Below are positions 19,688 to 28,535 of a stretch of DNA of 64,000 nucleotides, piece by piece. The DNA comes from Rebecca billardiae RCC1528 (taxonomy: Eukaryota > Haptophyta). Every line of letters starts with the position of its first letter. The first letter of the stretch is position 1. Position numbers and translations under genes: made by a program. Under the pieces are notes generated by a model. It had not been told where the DNA came from. It searched no databases and saw only the letters and a program-made list of their open reading frames with translations. The stretch covers positions 744,001 through 808,000 of the forward strand of contig OZ251229.1 in the NCBI GenBank assembly GCA_965240325.2, read 5' to 3'.

Positions 19688-21234
19688 TGGACGGTGGCAG
19701 CTCGTTCGGCTCGTCCACGAGCGCGGCGCTGCAGGCGGCGGCCGGGCTGCGGCCTGCGGTGAGCCCACTCGAGCCGGTCGCCGCATCCGAGCAGGGCGCG
19801 AGCCGCGCCAATCCCTCGCCGATGATGATCGACGCGGCTGACGAGCCGCCGCCGCGCGGCCACGGCCGGCAGCGCGAGCCGCGGGCGCAGCGCGGCGCGG
19901 CCGCGCGCGTTGCGGCCAGGGTGCTCAGCGCCCCGCGCCACTGGGCGCTGGCTGGGCGCGGCTCCGCCCGCCGGCCGCCGAGGCGCGGCCACGCGTCGGC
20001 GCACCGGCTGCAAGACGACGAGCGGGACGACAGCGGAGGCGGCAGCACCTCGAGCCGCGCGTCACCTTCCGAGGACGGGCGCGACAGCTTCAAGCGACAC
20101 AGCTTCACGCGAGCGGCGGCGTCACGCAAGGCGGGCTCGGAGGTCTCGATGCGCGAGCTGGCGCGCTCCATGCCGGCCTCGCCCGACGGGGTGCCGGTGG
20201 CGGGCTCACCGGCGCAGCACCGCTCTCCGCTCGGATCGATGCGCTTGGCGCCCTCGCGCCCGGCGCCCTCGCTCGACGGCGCGGGCGGGGCCTTGCAGTG
20301 GCTTCGTGACGAGGCCGTGCGGTGCCGGGCATGGCTCGGAGGCGCGCGCCACCGGTCGCCGCAGAGCAGCCCGCAGACGGGCAAGCGGCGCATGTCGACC
20401 AGCCTCTTCCGCCTCGCGCGGCTCGATCCGGACGGCCCGCTCTCCTGGTTCGGCCGCGCGGACGCGAGCGGCGTCGACTGGTTCGTGAGTCACTGCGTCG
20501 ACGACAGCGCCGAGGCTCGACTCGCCGCGCTCGACGCGTGGACGCGCTCCTCGCGCGAGACGCCGAGCGTGTTCATCGACTGCGCGTGCATGGCGCCCGA
20601 CCTCACGCCCGAGGACGCGCTCGCGCTGCGGCTCGTCGCGCTCGCGCGCGCGCAGCGGCTGCTCGTGCTCTGGGGGCCGCACTACGCCTCGTCGCTGCTC
20701 TGCGTGATGGACCTGGTCGCGTGGGTCGCACTCGGCCGCTCCCTCGACAGCGTGGAGGTGGTGGGCGCGATCGCGACGCTCGACGACGCGCACACGGCCG
20801 TCGCCGCTGTCGACGCCTTCCACGTCGCGTACGCGCGCCCGCCGACGAAGCGGGCGGGCGGCTCGGAGGAGGTGGCGCGCCGCCTCGCGCTCGCGTCCGA
20901 CCTCGCCGGCCCGCGCGCCATCAACCGCCTCGTCACCTCCTTCGCCAGCCCGATGCTCGACCTCGCCATCCGCCAGCGTGAGCTCGACGAGGGGCACGAC
21001 GACGGGGACTCGATCTCGTCCGACGATGACGGTTACTCGGGCAAGCACGGCAGCGTGGACCTGGAGCAGTCGCCGATGATCGGGGGGCACCGGAACGGGG
21101 GGAGCTTGCAGGTGATGCCGGCTCCCAGTCCCATCGGCGCACGCCGTTCCAGCTCGCAGTCATCGCCATCGGGGTTGAGGATCCACAGCAACATGATGCC
21201 CCAGTCTCAGGGCGATGATTCCGCCGGCCCGTGA
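16783..21234 (+). CDS. Nucleoside-hydrolase-like domain, six membrane segments and a TIR-like domain in one protein
   Basis: The 1483-residue intronless protein begins at an ATG (16783) just before an IUNH-type nucleoside hydrolase domain (residues 18-395). The acidic metal site appears as ITDPGPDPDD (D25, D29, D31, D32), with a following ICNGG (N56), IVMGG, an NNQFDVSAAEYV segment and PYDVVALMAALP, all in family order. The motif has two extra residues compared with the usual DTDxGxDD. Residues 616-830 hold six hydrophobic segments. A run of about 24 glycines (945-968) comes from a GGC repeat. Residues 1225-1390 form a second TIR-like module: VDWFVSHC (1228-1235), VFIDCACM and YASSLLCVMDL (1301-1311), where D1310 replaces the catalytic glutamate position. 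It is divergent from the 7TM-TIR-LRR gene, and both carry a TIR-like part. IUNH enzymes cleave the N-glycosidic bond of nucleosides; activity here is inferred only. Confidence 0.82.
19618..19686 (+). repeat. (GGC)n trinucleotide repeat within the coding region
   Basis: About 23 uninterrupted GGC units encode the polyglycine tract of the nucleosidase-TM-TIR protein. Length is likely variable between strains. Confidence 0.95.
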
Positions 21235-21616
21235 GACTCAGACTGACACTTATACTCACTGACACTCACTACTAGACCCTTCAGGAAAGGTTTAGTGGCC
21301 CCGGCCCTTCACGCAGTACGGGTTCCCACCGTCCTGACGAGTCGGCAGCGGCATACTATAGCCTAGTCGTACGACTAGTAGTATAGTAGTTAGCAGCATA
21401 CATCAGTACGTAGATAGTATACATCAGAGATCTATATCATCGATGATTGATACCGCCCGTGGATCATCGACGTTAGAGAGAGTCAGAGAGATCGAGATCT
21501 CGAGAGAGAGCAGAGGGCGGAGAGAGAGAGACGAGAGAGAAGCAGATGGATCGATGGATGGATGGATGGATCGATAGATATGATGGCCTGCTCGAGAGCG
21601 CGGTGTAAGTGGTCAA
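21235..21616. other. Intergenic between convergent genes, GA-rich
   Basis: It lies between the 3' ends of two converging genes. It contains AT-rich stretches with tandem ACTAGTAGTATAGTAG-type repeats near 21365-21395, a GA-rich run at 21476-21545, and a GATG/GATC tandem near 21545-21580. Confidence 0.6.
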
Positions 21617-24598
21617 CTAGGGCGTGCTCAGCTGCGCGCCGCCGCCGCCGCCGCTGCATCGACTCGACACGGTCGTGTAGCCGCCGGCGCCGGCGCCGGC
21701 CGCAGGCGACGGTGAGTACGCGAGCCCAGCGGCCGACGCGGCGACGGGCGAGGTGCGCGAGGCGCGCGCGCCCGCGGGCGAAGCGGGCGCGCCGGCAGAG
21801 TCCACGCGTGAGCTCGTCGGCCGCGCCCGCCCCCCGCGTTGGCCGGGCGGGTAGAGCTGGTAGCCGCTGCCGCTCGTGTGCGCCTGCGTGTGCGTCCACG
21901 TGCGCGTGTGCTGCGCGCTCGCCTGCCGGCCGTGCTGCTCCCAGGAGGTGGTGCGGCGCGGCGAGGTGTAGCTGCGCGCGGCGTGGCGCGCGGTCGAGGC
22001 GTGCGTGCGCGGCGGCGTGGTCTCGGACCACAGCGCGTGCGCGCGCACGGTCTCGGGCGAGTGCGGCCACGGCGGCGAGCCGGCGCGCTGCCGGTGGCGC
22101 GGCGACAGCGGGTTGCGCGGAGAGTTGGGCGGCGCGGCGAGCGAGATCATCACGGGGAACGGGCTGCCGGCGATGTGCTCCGAGTGGAGGGTGACCTCGA
22201 TGTGGTACTTGCCCGTGACGGGCGTGGTGTACTCCACGCCGTACGAGCCGTCGCCGCGGTCCTCGAACGTGTGCACGTTGCCGTAGTGCCCGTGCGAGCG
22301 CGGCACGACGCTCACCGCAAACGGGTGGCCTCCGTACGTGAGCCGATTGCCGAGCGTGTCGCGCGCGACGATGGTGAAGGCACCGACGCCGCCGAGGAGG
22401 CCGACGCCCTCGAGCCCGGCGCCGTGCGCGGCGGAGTGGCGCGCCGAGGCGGGGCCCGGCGCGACCACGAACTCGAACGGCGAGCCCACGATGTCCCCGC
22501 CCGCCGCGGGCATCGAGACGCGCACCGAGTGCGCGCCGAGGGCGCGCGGGCAGAAGCGCAGCTCGTACCGACCATCGCCCCAGTCGTGCAGCAGCACGGC
22601 CTCGGAGGAGGCGGAGCACGCCGCGGCGAACTCGTCGCCGCCGCGGCGCGTGGGGTTGCCGTGCGCGTCGCGCGCGATCACGAGGAACGCCACCCACTCG
22701 TTCGCGAGCAGCGTCTCGCCCGCGAGCCGCGTGCCGTCCTCCGCGGCCGTGCGCCGAGCGCTCGCGCGGCCAGGCTCGACGAGCACGCGCGCGGGCGCGC
22801 CGCCGACAACGTCGCCGTCGAGCTGCGCGTGGATGGACCAGACGCCGGCGCGCTCGCAGCTCCACGTGAGCGCGTACGTCCCGTCGTCGCGGTCGACCGC
22901 CTCGACGCTCGCCACCTCGCCCCCGCCGCCGTCGGCGGGCACGGCGACCAGCTCGGCGCGCGCGCCGCCGCGCTCGCACCGGTTGCCGCCCTTGTCGCAC
23001 GCTTCGATCACCCACGTCTGTGGCTCGCCGGCGACGGCGCGCCACGCGGCGTGCTGCAGCAGCGACTTGGCGGCGCTGGGCGGCCCCGCGCGCACGTGCA
23101 CGCGGAACGGCGAGCCCTGCACCGCGCGCCCGCCCAGCGACACGTGCACGAGCGCCGTGCCGGCCGCGCTCGGCACGACCTGGCAGTGGATGCGCTCCGC
23201 CTCCGCGCGCGCGTACACGCGCGCAGACGGGTCGGGCGCGCCGTGCTCGTCGGTGACGTGCACCTCGAGCTCGCCGACGACGTCCTCCGCGGGCTTCCAG
23301 TTGCCCTCCGCGTCGGCCGGCGCGATGTACAGCGTGTTCATCTCCCCCGCCACGCACTCGTCCAGCGCGCCGCCGTACGCGCCCGACGCCTCGGGCTCGA
23401 GCCGGCCTGGCGTGACGCTCAGCTCAAACGGAGAGCCACGGATGGCGTGCGCGCCGCCCGCGAGGATGTGCACGTCGTACACGCCGGCGCGGCGCGGGGT
23501 GAAGCCGACGCGGTACGTGCCGTCGCCATCGTCGTACACTGCCGCGAGCACCTCGTCGCCCTCCTCCGCCGCCTCCCCCTCCGAGCGCCGCCGCACGACG
23601 CGCGCGACAAAGTCGTCGCCGCCGCGCTCGCGCTGGTTGCCGTTCGCGTCGCGCGCCTTCACGGCGAACGAGACGTGCTCGCCGGCGGCGGGGCGGAGGC
23701 TGGCGAGCTCCTCGGCGGTGCTGGCGAAGGGCAGCGTCGTGCTCGACACGACGAGGCACAGCATCGGCTCGCCGCCCACCAGCGTCCCGTCGAGCGTCAC
23801 CGACGCGTCGTACGCGCCCGCGCGGTCGGCCGTGTAGCGCACGCTGTACGCGCCGTTGCCGTGGTCAAGCACGTCGCACTCGACGCGCGCGTCGGCGCGG
23901 CCGCGCGCGTGCGCGTCGGAGAGCGTGTCCACGCGCGCGTCGAAGCGCACCGCCACGCGGTCCCCGCCGCGCTCCACGCGGTTCCCGAAGCGGTCGCGCG
24001 CGAGGAGAGTGAACGAGGACGGCAGGCCGGCGACCGCGGACGACACGTGTCGCCCGTGCGGCCCGCCGTCGTCCGAGCCGACGAGCTCGGAGGCGGCGGC
24101 GACGGGCGCGCCCGCGCGCACGCGCAGCGCGAACGGGCTCCCCGAGATGTGCCCGCCCTCCACCGTGATCGCCAGCAGGTACTCGCCCGCGTTGTACAGC
24201 GGCCCAAAGCTGAGCGGCACGCGCGCCGCCTGCCACTCCTCAAACAGCACCTCCGCCTCGCTGACGGGGAGCGCGGCGGGGCCCGCGTCGCGGGGCAGGA
24301 CCTGCGCGTTCGCGTACGTGCGCACGTTCCGGTAGTTCGCGGGGAGCGCGGCGTGCGCGTGCAGCAGCACCGAGCCGGTCTCGCCCGCGTCGACCGCGCT
24401 CAGGTTGGGGCCGGACGCATGGCACCGCTTCGCGCGGCCCAGCCAGCGCCATGGCTCGTCGCCGCCACGCTGGCGGTGGTGGACGGCGTCGAGGAGCGTA
24501 CGCTCTGGCGAGGCCGGCCTAGGCGAGCCGCCCGCCGTGCGCCCGCCCGAGGTGGGGCTGCGAGGCCGCGACGGGCTCGGCGACGCGAAGGAGAGCAT
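21617..24598 (-). CDS. Filamin-repeat protein
   Basis: The 993-residue intronless product has seven filamin (ABP280-type immunoglobulin-like) repeats over about residues 55-825. Each shows the signature of an early A/VxARDxxGN strand, a DGxYxVxY strand, and a closing G-x-x-I-x-GSPF strand. GSPF occurs in repeats 1, 3, 4, 6 and 7, with GGEP and GGAP variants in 2 and 5. The remaining 170 residues are a Ser/Pro/Ala/Arg-rich tail. Classical filamins crosslink actin through N-terminal calponin-homology domains; none is present here, so it may be a scaffold or a membrane-cytoskeleton linker. The start is set at MLSF (24598). The frame stays open to 24892 with further ATGs, but that part is less protein-like. 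It lies tandem with, and 298 bp downstream of, the first EsV-1-7 gene. Confidence 0.85.
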   Translation of the reverse strand: MLSFASPSPSRPRSPTSGGRTAGGSPRPASPERTLLDAVHHRQRGGDEPWRWLGRAKRCHASGPNLSAVDAGETGSVLLHAHAALPANYRNVRTYANAQVLPRDAGPAALPVSEAEVLFEEWQAARVPLSFGPLYNAGEYLLAITVEGGHISGSPFALRVRAGAPVAAASELVGSDDGGPHGRHVSSAVAGLPSSFTLLARDRFGNRVERGGDRVAVRFDARVDTLSDAHARGRADARVECDVLDHGNGAYSVRYTADRAGAYDASVTLDGTLVGGEPMLCLVVSSTTLPFASTAEELASLRPAAGEHVSFAVKARDANGNQRERGGDDFVARVVRRRSEGEAAEEGDEVLAAVYDDGDGTYRVGFTPRRAGVYDVHILAGGAHAIRGSPFELSVTPGRLEPEASGAYGGALDECVAGEMNTLYIAPADAEGNWKPAEDVVGELEVHVTDEHGAPDPSARVYARAEAERIHCQVVPSAAGTALVHVSLGGRAVQGSPFRVHVRAGPPSAAKSLLQHAAWRAVAGEPQTWVIEACDKGGNRCERGGARAELVAVPADGGGGEVASVEAVDRDDGTYALTWSCERAGVWSIHAQLDGDVVGGAPARVLVEPGRASARRTAAEDGTRLAGETLLANEWVAFLVIARDAHGNPTRRGGDEFAAACSASSEAVLLHDWGDGRYELRFCPRALGAHSVRVSMPAAGGDIVGSPFEFVVAPGPASARHSAAHGAGLEGVGLLGGVGAFTIVARDTLGNRLTYGGHPFAVSVVPRSHGHYGNVHTFEDRGDGSYGVEYTTPVTGKYHIEVTLHSEHIAGSPFPVMISLAAPPNSPRNPLSPRHRQRAGSPPWPHSPETVRAHALWSETTPPRTHASTARHAARSYTSPRRTTSWEQHGRQASAQHTRTWTHTQAHTSGSGYQLYPPGQRGGRARPTSSRVDSAGAPASPAGARASRTSPVAASAAGLAYSPSPAAGAGAGGYTTVSSRCSGGGGGAQLSTP

Positions 24599-24799
24599 CG
24601 ATGAGATACCACGCGACGAAGTGGCCGTCAAGTGGCGCGAAGTTTTGCGCGGGCACCGGACCGGCGAAGTCTGTTTCATTCCGGTAGAAATCGACAAATC
24701 CGGCCGTGCTTTTGATGCCGGAACAAACTGAAAACGATGAAGGACTACCGGCCAGGACGCGAATAATGAAATTGAAAGGGGGCTGATGACGCGCGAAAT

Positions 24800-25220
24800 T
24801 CTATCCGCGGAGTCGCGGCGGACAAGGTTCCATAACAGTGTCGCCGGTGACCGGTGTCGATTCCATCGTCGCCGGTGCCACCGATTCATCATCAGTCAAG
24901 TCAGCCACTCAGCCATCACCACAGTTACATTCGGCGGCGGCGCCGACACGACGCTGGCTGTGACCAGCGGCAGCAGCTGCGGCGATTGCGGCCGCGCTGC
25001 TCGGATGACGTCCAAAGTGGCTGTGCTGCTGGTGAGCGTCCGCTGTCGCGTCGCAGCGCTCGATGCGTTGGTGCTCGTGCCTTGCTCCAGCGCGCGCTTG
25101 TGCACACCACTCAGAAGAAACTCCATGCTGGCCAGCTTGTGCTCAGAGCACCAGCTGGCGCTCGAGTCGCCCGGCATGCCGAACGATGGCCGCGCGGCGC
25201 AGCCGGTGTGACGACACTTG
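24800..25220 (-). repeat. Recent duplication of an EsV-1-7 gene 3' end (copy 1)
   Basis: This segment, spanning the last EsV-1-7 repeat, the C-terminal tail and part of the 3' flank, is nearly identical to 30420-30860 in the same orientation. Shared flank landmarks include GACCGGTGTCGATTCCATCG and CATCATCAGTCAAGTCAGCC. Confidence 0.85.
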
Positions 25221-25867
25221 CGGGTCTTTACGTCGACCATGCCGGCCAGCTTGTGCGCAGCGCACCAGCCGGCGCGGGAGTCGCCCGGCATGCCGATCAT
25301 GGGCGCGGGGGCGTGTGGGCCATGCGTCGTGCCTGCGCTGCGCGGGCCACTCGTCACGGTCTCCTGCTCTGCACCGGCTCCGTGTGGGCGAGCATCCGCC
25401 TGCTCGCCCGCACACTGCAGCGGTGCAACGCGGTTGGAGCTCTCGGCAGCGGAGAGGAACTCGGTGATGCGCGCCGTGGAGTCGCCGCCTCCCGCGCCGT
25501 TCCCGTCGCCTTGCGGGAGCGCTTGGATCGACTTGACGTACAAGCCGACAGTGGCTCCGCTCACACCGTGCCGGCGAGCAGCAATGACGTTCGAGATGTA
25601 GTCTCCGCGGATGACACCCATGGCCGCCGCGACAGCGTTAAATCTCTTCTCGGAATACCGATACACCGCGTCGACGTGCGCGAGGCGCAGAAGCATATCA
25701 TCCACAGCGCGCCGCTCGTCGCCGCTCAGCTCGCCCATGGGCGCACCGCCGAGCAGCGTCGACACCGGTGTTCCACCCCGCCGCCGGGGGAGCCGTCCAG
25801 CTTGTGGCGCGAAGAATTTGCGCGGGCACCGAGTGAGCTCCGCTGAATGTTCGTCGCGCGCCGCCAT
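24896..25867 (-). CDS. EsV-1-7 Cys-rich repeat protein, two repeats
   Basis: The 323-residue protein carries one complete EsV-1-7 repeat (C-x4-C-x16-C-x2-H) beginning KCRHTGCAARPSFG and one upstream copy that has lost its first cysteine pair but keeps GMPGDSRAGWCAAHKLAG. This family includes the Ectocarpus developmental regulator IMMEDIATE UPRIGHT and a phaeovirus protein; its biochemical function is unknown, though the Cys/His pattern suggests metal binding. The N-terminal 190 residues are unlike the other two EsV-1-7 proteins in the window and have no recognised domain. The C-terminal tail of about 75 residues is almost the same as in the gene at 30510-31676, so the two share a recent ancestor. 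ATG at 25867. The copy looks like a reduced or rearranged member. Confidence 0.8.
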   Translation of the reverse strand: MAARDEHSAELTRCPRKFFAPQAGRLPRRRGGTPVSTLLGGAPMGELSGDERRAVDDMLLRLAHVDAVYRYSEKRFNAVAAAMGVIRGDYISNVIAARRHGVSGATVGLYVKSIQALPQGDGNGAGGGDSTARITEFLSAAESSNRVAPLQCAGEQADARPHGAGAEQETVTSGPRSAGTTHGPHAPAPMIGMPGDSRAGWCAAHKLAGMVDVKTRKCRHTGCAARPSFGMPGDSSASWCSEHKLASMEFLLSGVHKRALEQGTSTNASSAATRQRTLTSSTATLDVIRAARPQSPQLLPLVTASVVSAPPPNVTVVMAEWLT

Positions 25868-26342
25868 TACGCATGTCCGGGCCAGGAAAGAGGTGTCGAG
25901 TTTCCCACGATGGATTCCAACTCACGAGCTCACTGCTTCCCTCGCGCCAAGAATACCCGTACGCCCCCTGTGGTTCCATGTGGTTCCAGGCACTTTGCGG
26001 CCTCGCCGCGGACGCTGCGGAGGGCCGGAGGCGAGATGCGCGGCGGTGCACATCGTGCCCCCGAGCGGACCGCCTAGCCCCAGCCGGGCGTCGCTCGATT
26101 CGTCCATCGCGGCGAGTGCCGAGCCGCCGCGCGAGGGGCGGGTCGAGGGGGGGGCGCCTGGTACATTGACGCCATCGTTTTGGACCGATTCTTTTTTTTC
26201 CGGGCGGTGCTCCCGGTGAAAAAGCAAGCAGGGGAGAATTCCGTCGGAGCAGTTTTATTTTGGGGCTTTTTACGCGTTTTGGCCGTATATTGTTTGCGTG
26301 CTGCTGCTGCTCACTGTCATGAATGCGTCGGCGATCAGACCG
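25868..26342. other. Intergenic, no gene seen
   Basis: Upstream flank of the first EsV-1-7 gene and downstream flank of the next minus-strand ORF. Composition is mixed; short frames on both strands have no credible protein signature. Confidence 0.5.
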
Positions 26343-27098
26343 TCACTCATCGTCGCAGCGTGTACCAGTGGCGGTGGCGGAGCAGCGGACGATGCCGCAT
26401 TGACGGGCGGCTGCCACGCGCACGAAGCGGCCGGTGACTACTTCTGATGCAGCGCACTGACACGCGTTGCACTGATATTGATGCGACCGGTCGTCGATCA
26501 CCCGGGCGGACGACCGTCTTGCCGTCCTGCTTCTCCTGATGAGACAGCAGTCGCGCGCAGCCGCGATCGCGCCGCGGGAGACAGGTGGCGTTATCAAAAC
26601 AACGCCTCGCCTCGCCGGTGGTCGCACGCCGCGCGCGCGCGCGCGCCGCACCTCGACCACCTTCTGCGTCGCCCGCCAGTTCGTCGCCGCCACCACCGTC
26701 GACAGAATGGGCAACGTGAGTATGAAGCGGAGCAGCGCAACGCCGAGAGCGCCGACTCCGTCCAGCGCCACGCCCACGAGCTTGCCCCGGCGCGTGACGA
26801 AGCCGTGTCCGGCTAGGTGCGCGCACAGCTCGCGGCTCGGCCATGGGGCCGCCTCGCTCGCGTGCCAGCTCCCGTCCTCGCGCTGTCGCGCCCTCTTCTT
26901 CTTCACCGCTGCAATCTTGTCCTGTCGCCTCAGATCGCGCGCGCGGAGAGCCGCTGGCTGCACGGGCTCGCCACTCGCAGCGCCGACGCGCTGCAGCTCG
27001 TCCTGCATCTCACCCATGTCGAGCTCGACCCAGGCACCTGTCACTGGCTCGTGCCCGCGCTGCGCCGAGGTTGCCAGGCTCCGCCGCGCCCAGAGCAT
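26343..27098 (-). CDS. Uncharacterised ORF overlapping the end of the exonuclease-like gene
   Basis: The 251-residue frame starts at an ATG whose last bases overlap the stop of the upstream exonuclease-like frame (TGATG). Residues about 20-110 look protein-like (WVELDMGEMQDELQRV, then a Lys/Arg-rich KIAAVKKKRARQ, then PSRELCAHLAGHGFVTRRG), while the distal half is Arg-rich and doubtful. It may be the C-terminal part of the exonuclease-like protein joined by splicing or frameshift, rather than a gene of its own. No domain was recognised. Confidence 0.35.
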   Translation of the reverse strand: MLWARRSLATSAQRGHEPVTGAWVELDMGEMQDELQRVGAASGEPVQPAALRARDLRRQDKIAAVKKKRARQREDGSWHASEAAPWPSRELCAHLAGHGFVTRRGKLVGVALDGVGALGVALLRFILTLPILSTVVAATNWRATQKVVEVRRARARGVRPPARRGVVLITPPVSRGAIAAARDCCLIRRSRTARRSSARVIDDRSHQYQCNACQCAASEVVTGRFVRVAAARQCGIVRCSATATGTRCDDE

Positions 27099-28079
27099 CA
27101 CGCCGGTGGGCGCTCGCTGCGCTGCCACCTGCTGCCCTGCCGCAGCGGCGGCCGCCGCCGCCGTCGGCTGCGCGCTCGGCTCGGCTCGTCAAGCCAGCGC
27201 GCACCGACCTTGCCCTTGTGCAGGGCAGCAGCGACTGCGGGCCCGTGCATGACAAGCGCCGTTGCGTCGGCCCAATCCGACACATCACAGCCTGCCTCGC
27301 AGCGGCTCTGCATCTCGAACGTGACCATGGATCTCGGGCTCATCACCGGCTTGCCCTTGGTCCACTCCTGCCAGTCCTCCTCCTTGAAGCGACGGGCCAT
27401 CGCCGCGGGGTCAGCGCACATCTGCACCCTCGCTGGCAGCAGCCGCTCTGCGGCGGCCAGCTCGAGCGCGAGACGGCGGAAGTCGTACGAGTCGCCGCCG
27501 TGCGCACACAGAATGCCATCAGACCCGGTGTCCGTGATGATCTCCTTCATCCAATCCAGCAGACCGTCCACCTCCGATGCGAAGTCCGGCTTGGTCGCCA
27601 CGGCCTCGGCCGTGAGCGCATGCCACTCCGGGTCAGGTGCGATGGGCACTCCCGCCGTGTTGAACTTGCCCGCCCACGCACCCACCTTGATCGGCTCCAG
27701 CTCGGCCTCAGCATCTTCATCTGGCCCCGGAAGTGTGTTGATGCTGGCGACGATATGGAGCTCGACCAGCCGATGCCTGGCTGCACCGGCGCTCCCTCCC
27801 GCACGCGCCGTGGTGCCGATCGCGCGGAGAGAGAAGTACACACACTCCTGCTTCGCGTCCGGCTTCACCGTTCCGCCCTCGCGCGACACAGGGACGCGCG
27901 CCGGCTCGGCCGCGAGTGCTGCTCGGCCGCGAGTGCTACTCAGCCGCGAGTGCTGCAGCCGGCAGAGTCAGGCCACCATCGGCGTCCTCCTCTGCGTCCT
28001 CGGCAACGACCATAGGCTCGGCAGCGTCGACGAACATGTGCTCGCCACTTTCTGGCGCATCACCCTGAGCGCGCGCCAT
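27098..28079 (-). CDS. DEDDh-type exonuclease-like protein, frame-broken and probably inactive
   Basis: An ATG at 28079 opens an acidic N-terminus of 47 codons that ends in a stop (27936-27938) inside three tandem 17-bp units (27907-27957). The frame resumes after the third unit and runs to 27098. The second part follows the RNase T/DnaQ fold: VYFSLRAIG where exo I should be FDxET, then LVELHIVAS, GILCAHGGDSYDFRRL matching exo II (AHNxxFD), and SDWADATAL near exo III. The exo I acidic pair is replaced by Ser and Arg, so catalysis as a normal DEDD exonuclease is unlikely. Because the repeat unit is 17 bp, unit number sets the reading frame, so alleles with other counts could be intact. A pseudogene, a spliced repeat, or an assembly error are all possible. 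Confidence 0.5.
27907..27957. repeat. Three tandem 17-bp units inside a coding region
   Basis: The units CGGCCGCGAGTGCTGCT, CGGCCGCGAGTGCTACT and CAGCCGCGAGTGCTGCA are adjacent. Each encodes AALAAE on the minus strand in one frame, but the 17-bp period shifts the frame at each unit. Confidence 0.9.
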
Positions 28080-28535
28080 GTTCGCCTCCTCGACGCCGCA
28101 TGTTCGTCATGCGAGCCGCAAGGCGGAGCGACGGGATCATCATGATGCTCGTCCGCATCCATGTAGCCGGACACGTACGTGTTCTCCGCCTCGGGCTCCC
28201 CGGAACGATCGAGCACGTCGGACTCGTCGTCGTCAATCCCGCCGCCGCCAGCCGACGACGGACTCAGCTAACCCGCCGCCGCGTGACCGCCGCCACCCAG
28301 CCATCGACCGACACGTGCGAACAAGGTGCGCCATGATGCTCGTTCCCGCCCTCCGCCCGAAAAACGACCAACGTTTCCACGGAGCCTACGGATACCGGAC
28401 CTGGCCGATACTCGCCGACGTGTGCGGCAGTGTGGCAAGCCCTCTGCAGCTCGTCACCACGCGCGCCCGTCCGGGTGACGCTGCCGGGCGACACGCGCGC
28501 CAGCCGGTGCGCTCGCTACGCACAAGCTGGCCGGA
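28080..28535. promoter_or_regulatory. Divergent interval between exonuclease-like and EsV-1-7 genes
   Basis: The interval separates two outward-pointing genes. Its right end (28480-28535) is a degenerate EsV-1-7 repeat whose frame is broken by a 4-bp duplication (GTGCGCTCGCTACGCAC instead of GTGCGCTACGCAC). An alternative minus-strand acidic frame at 27968-28216 overlaps the left part and is not supported further. Confidence 0.4.

Noticed and set aside
21839-24604. 921-codon plus-strand frame opposite the filamin gene
   Set aside because: Arg/Val/Ala-rich shadow; filamin repeats are on the minus strand.
26817-28145. 442-codon plus-strand frame over the exonuclease-like gene
   Set aside because: Composition is Ser/Arg/Ala-rich without motifs, whereas the minus strand has a recognisable exonuclease fold.
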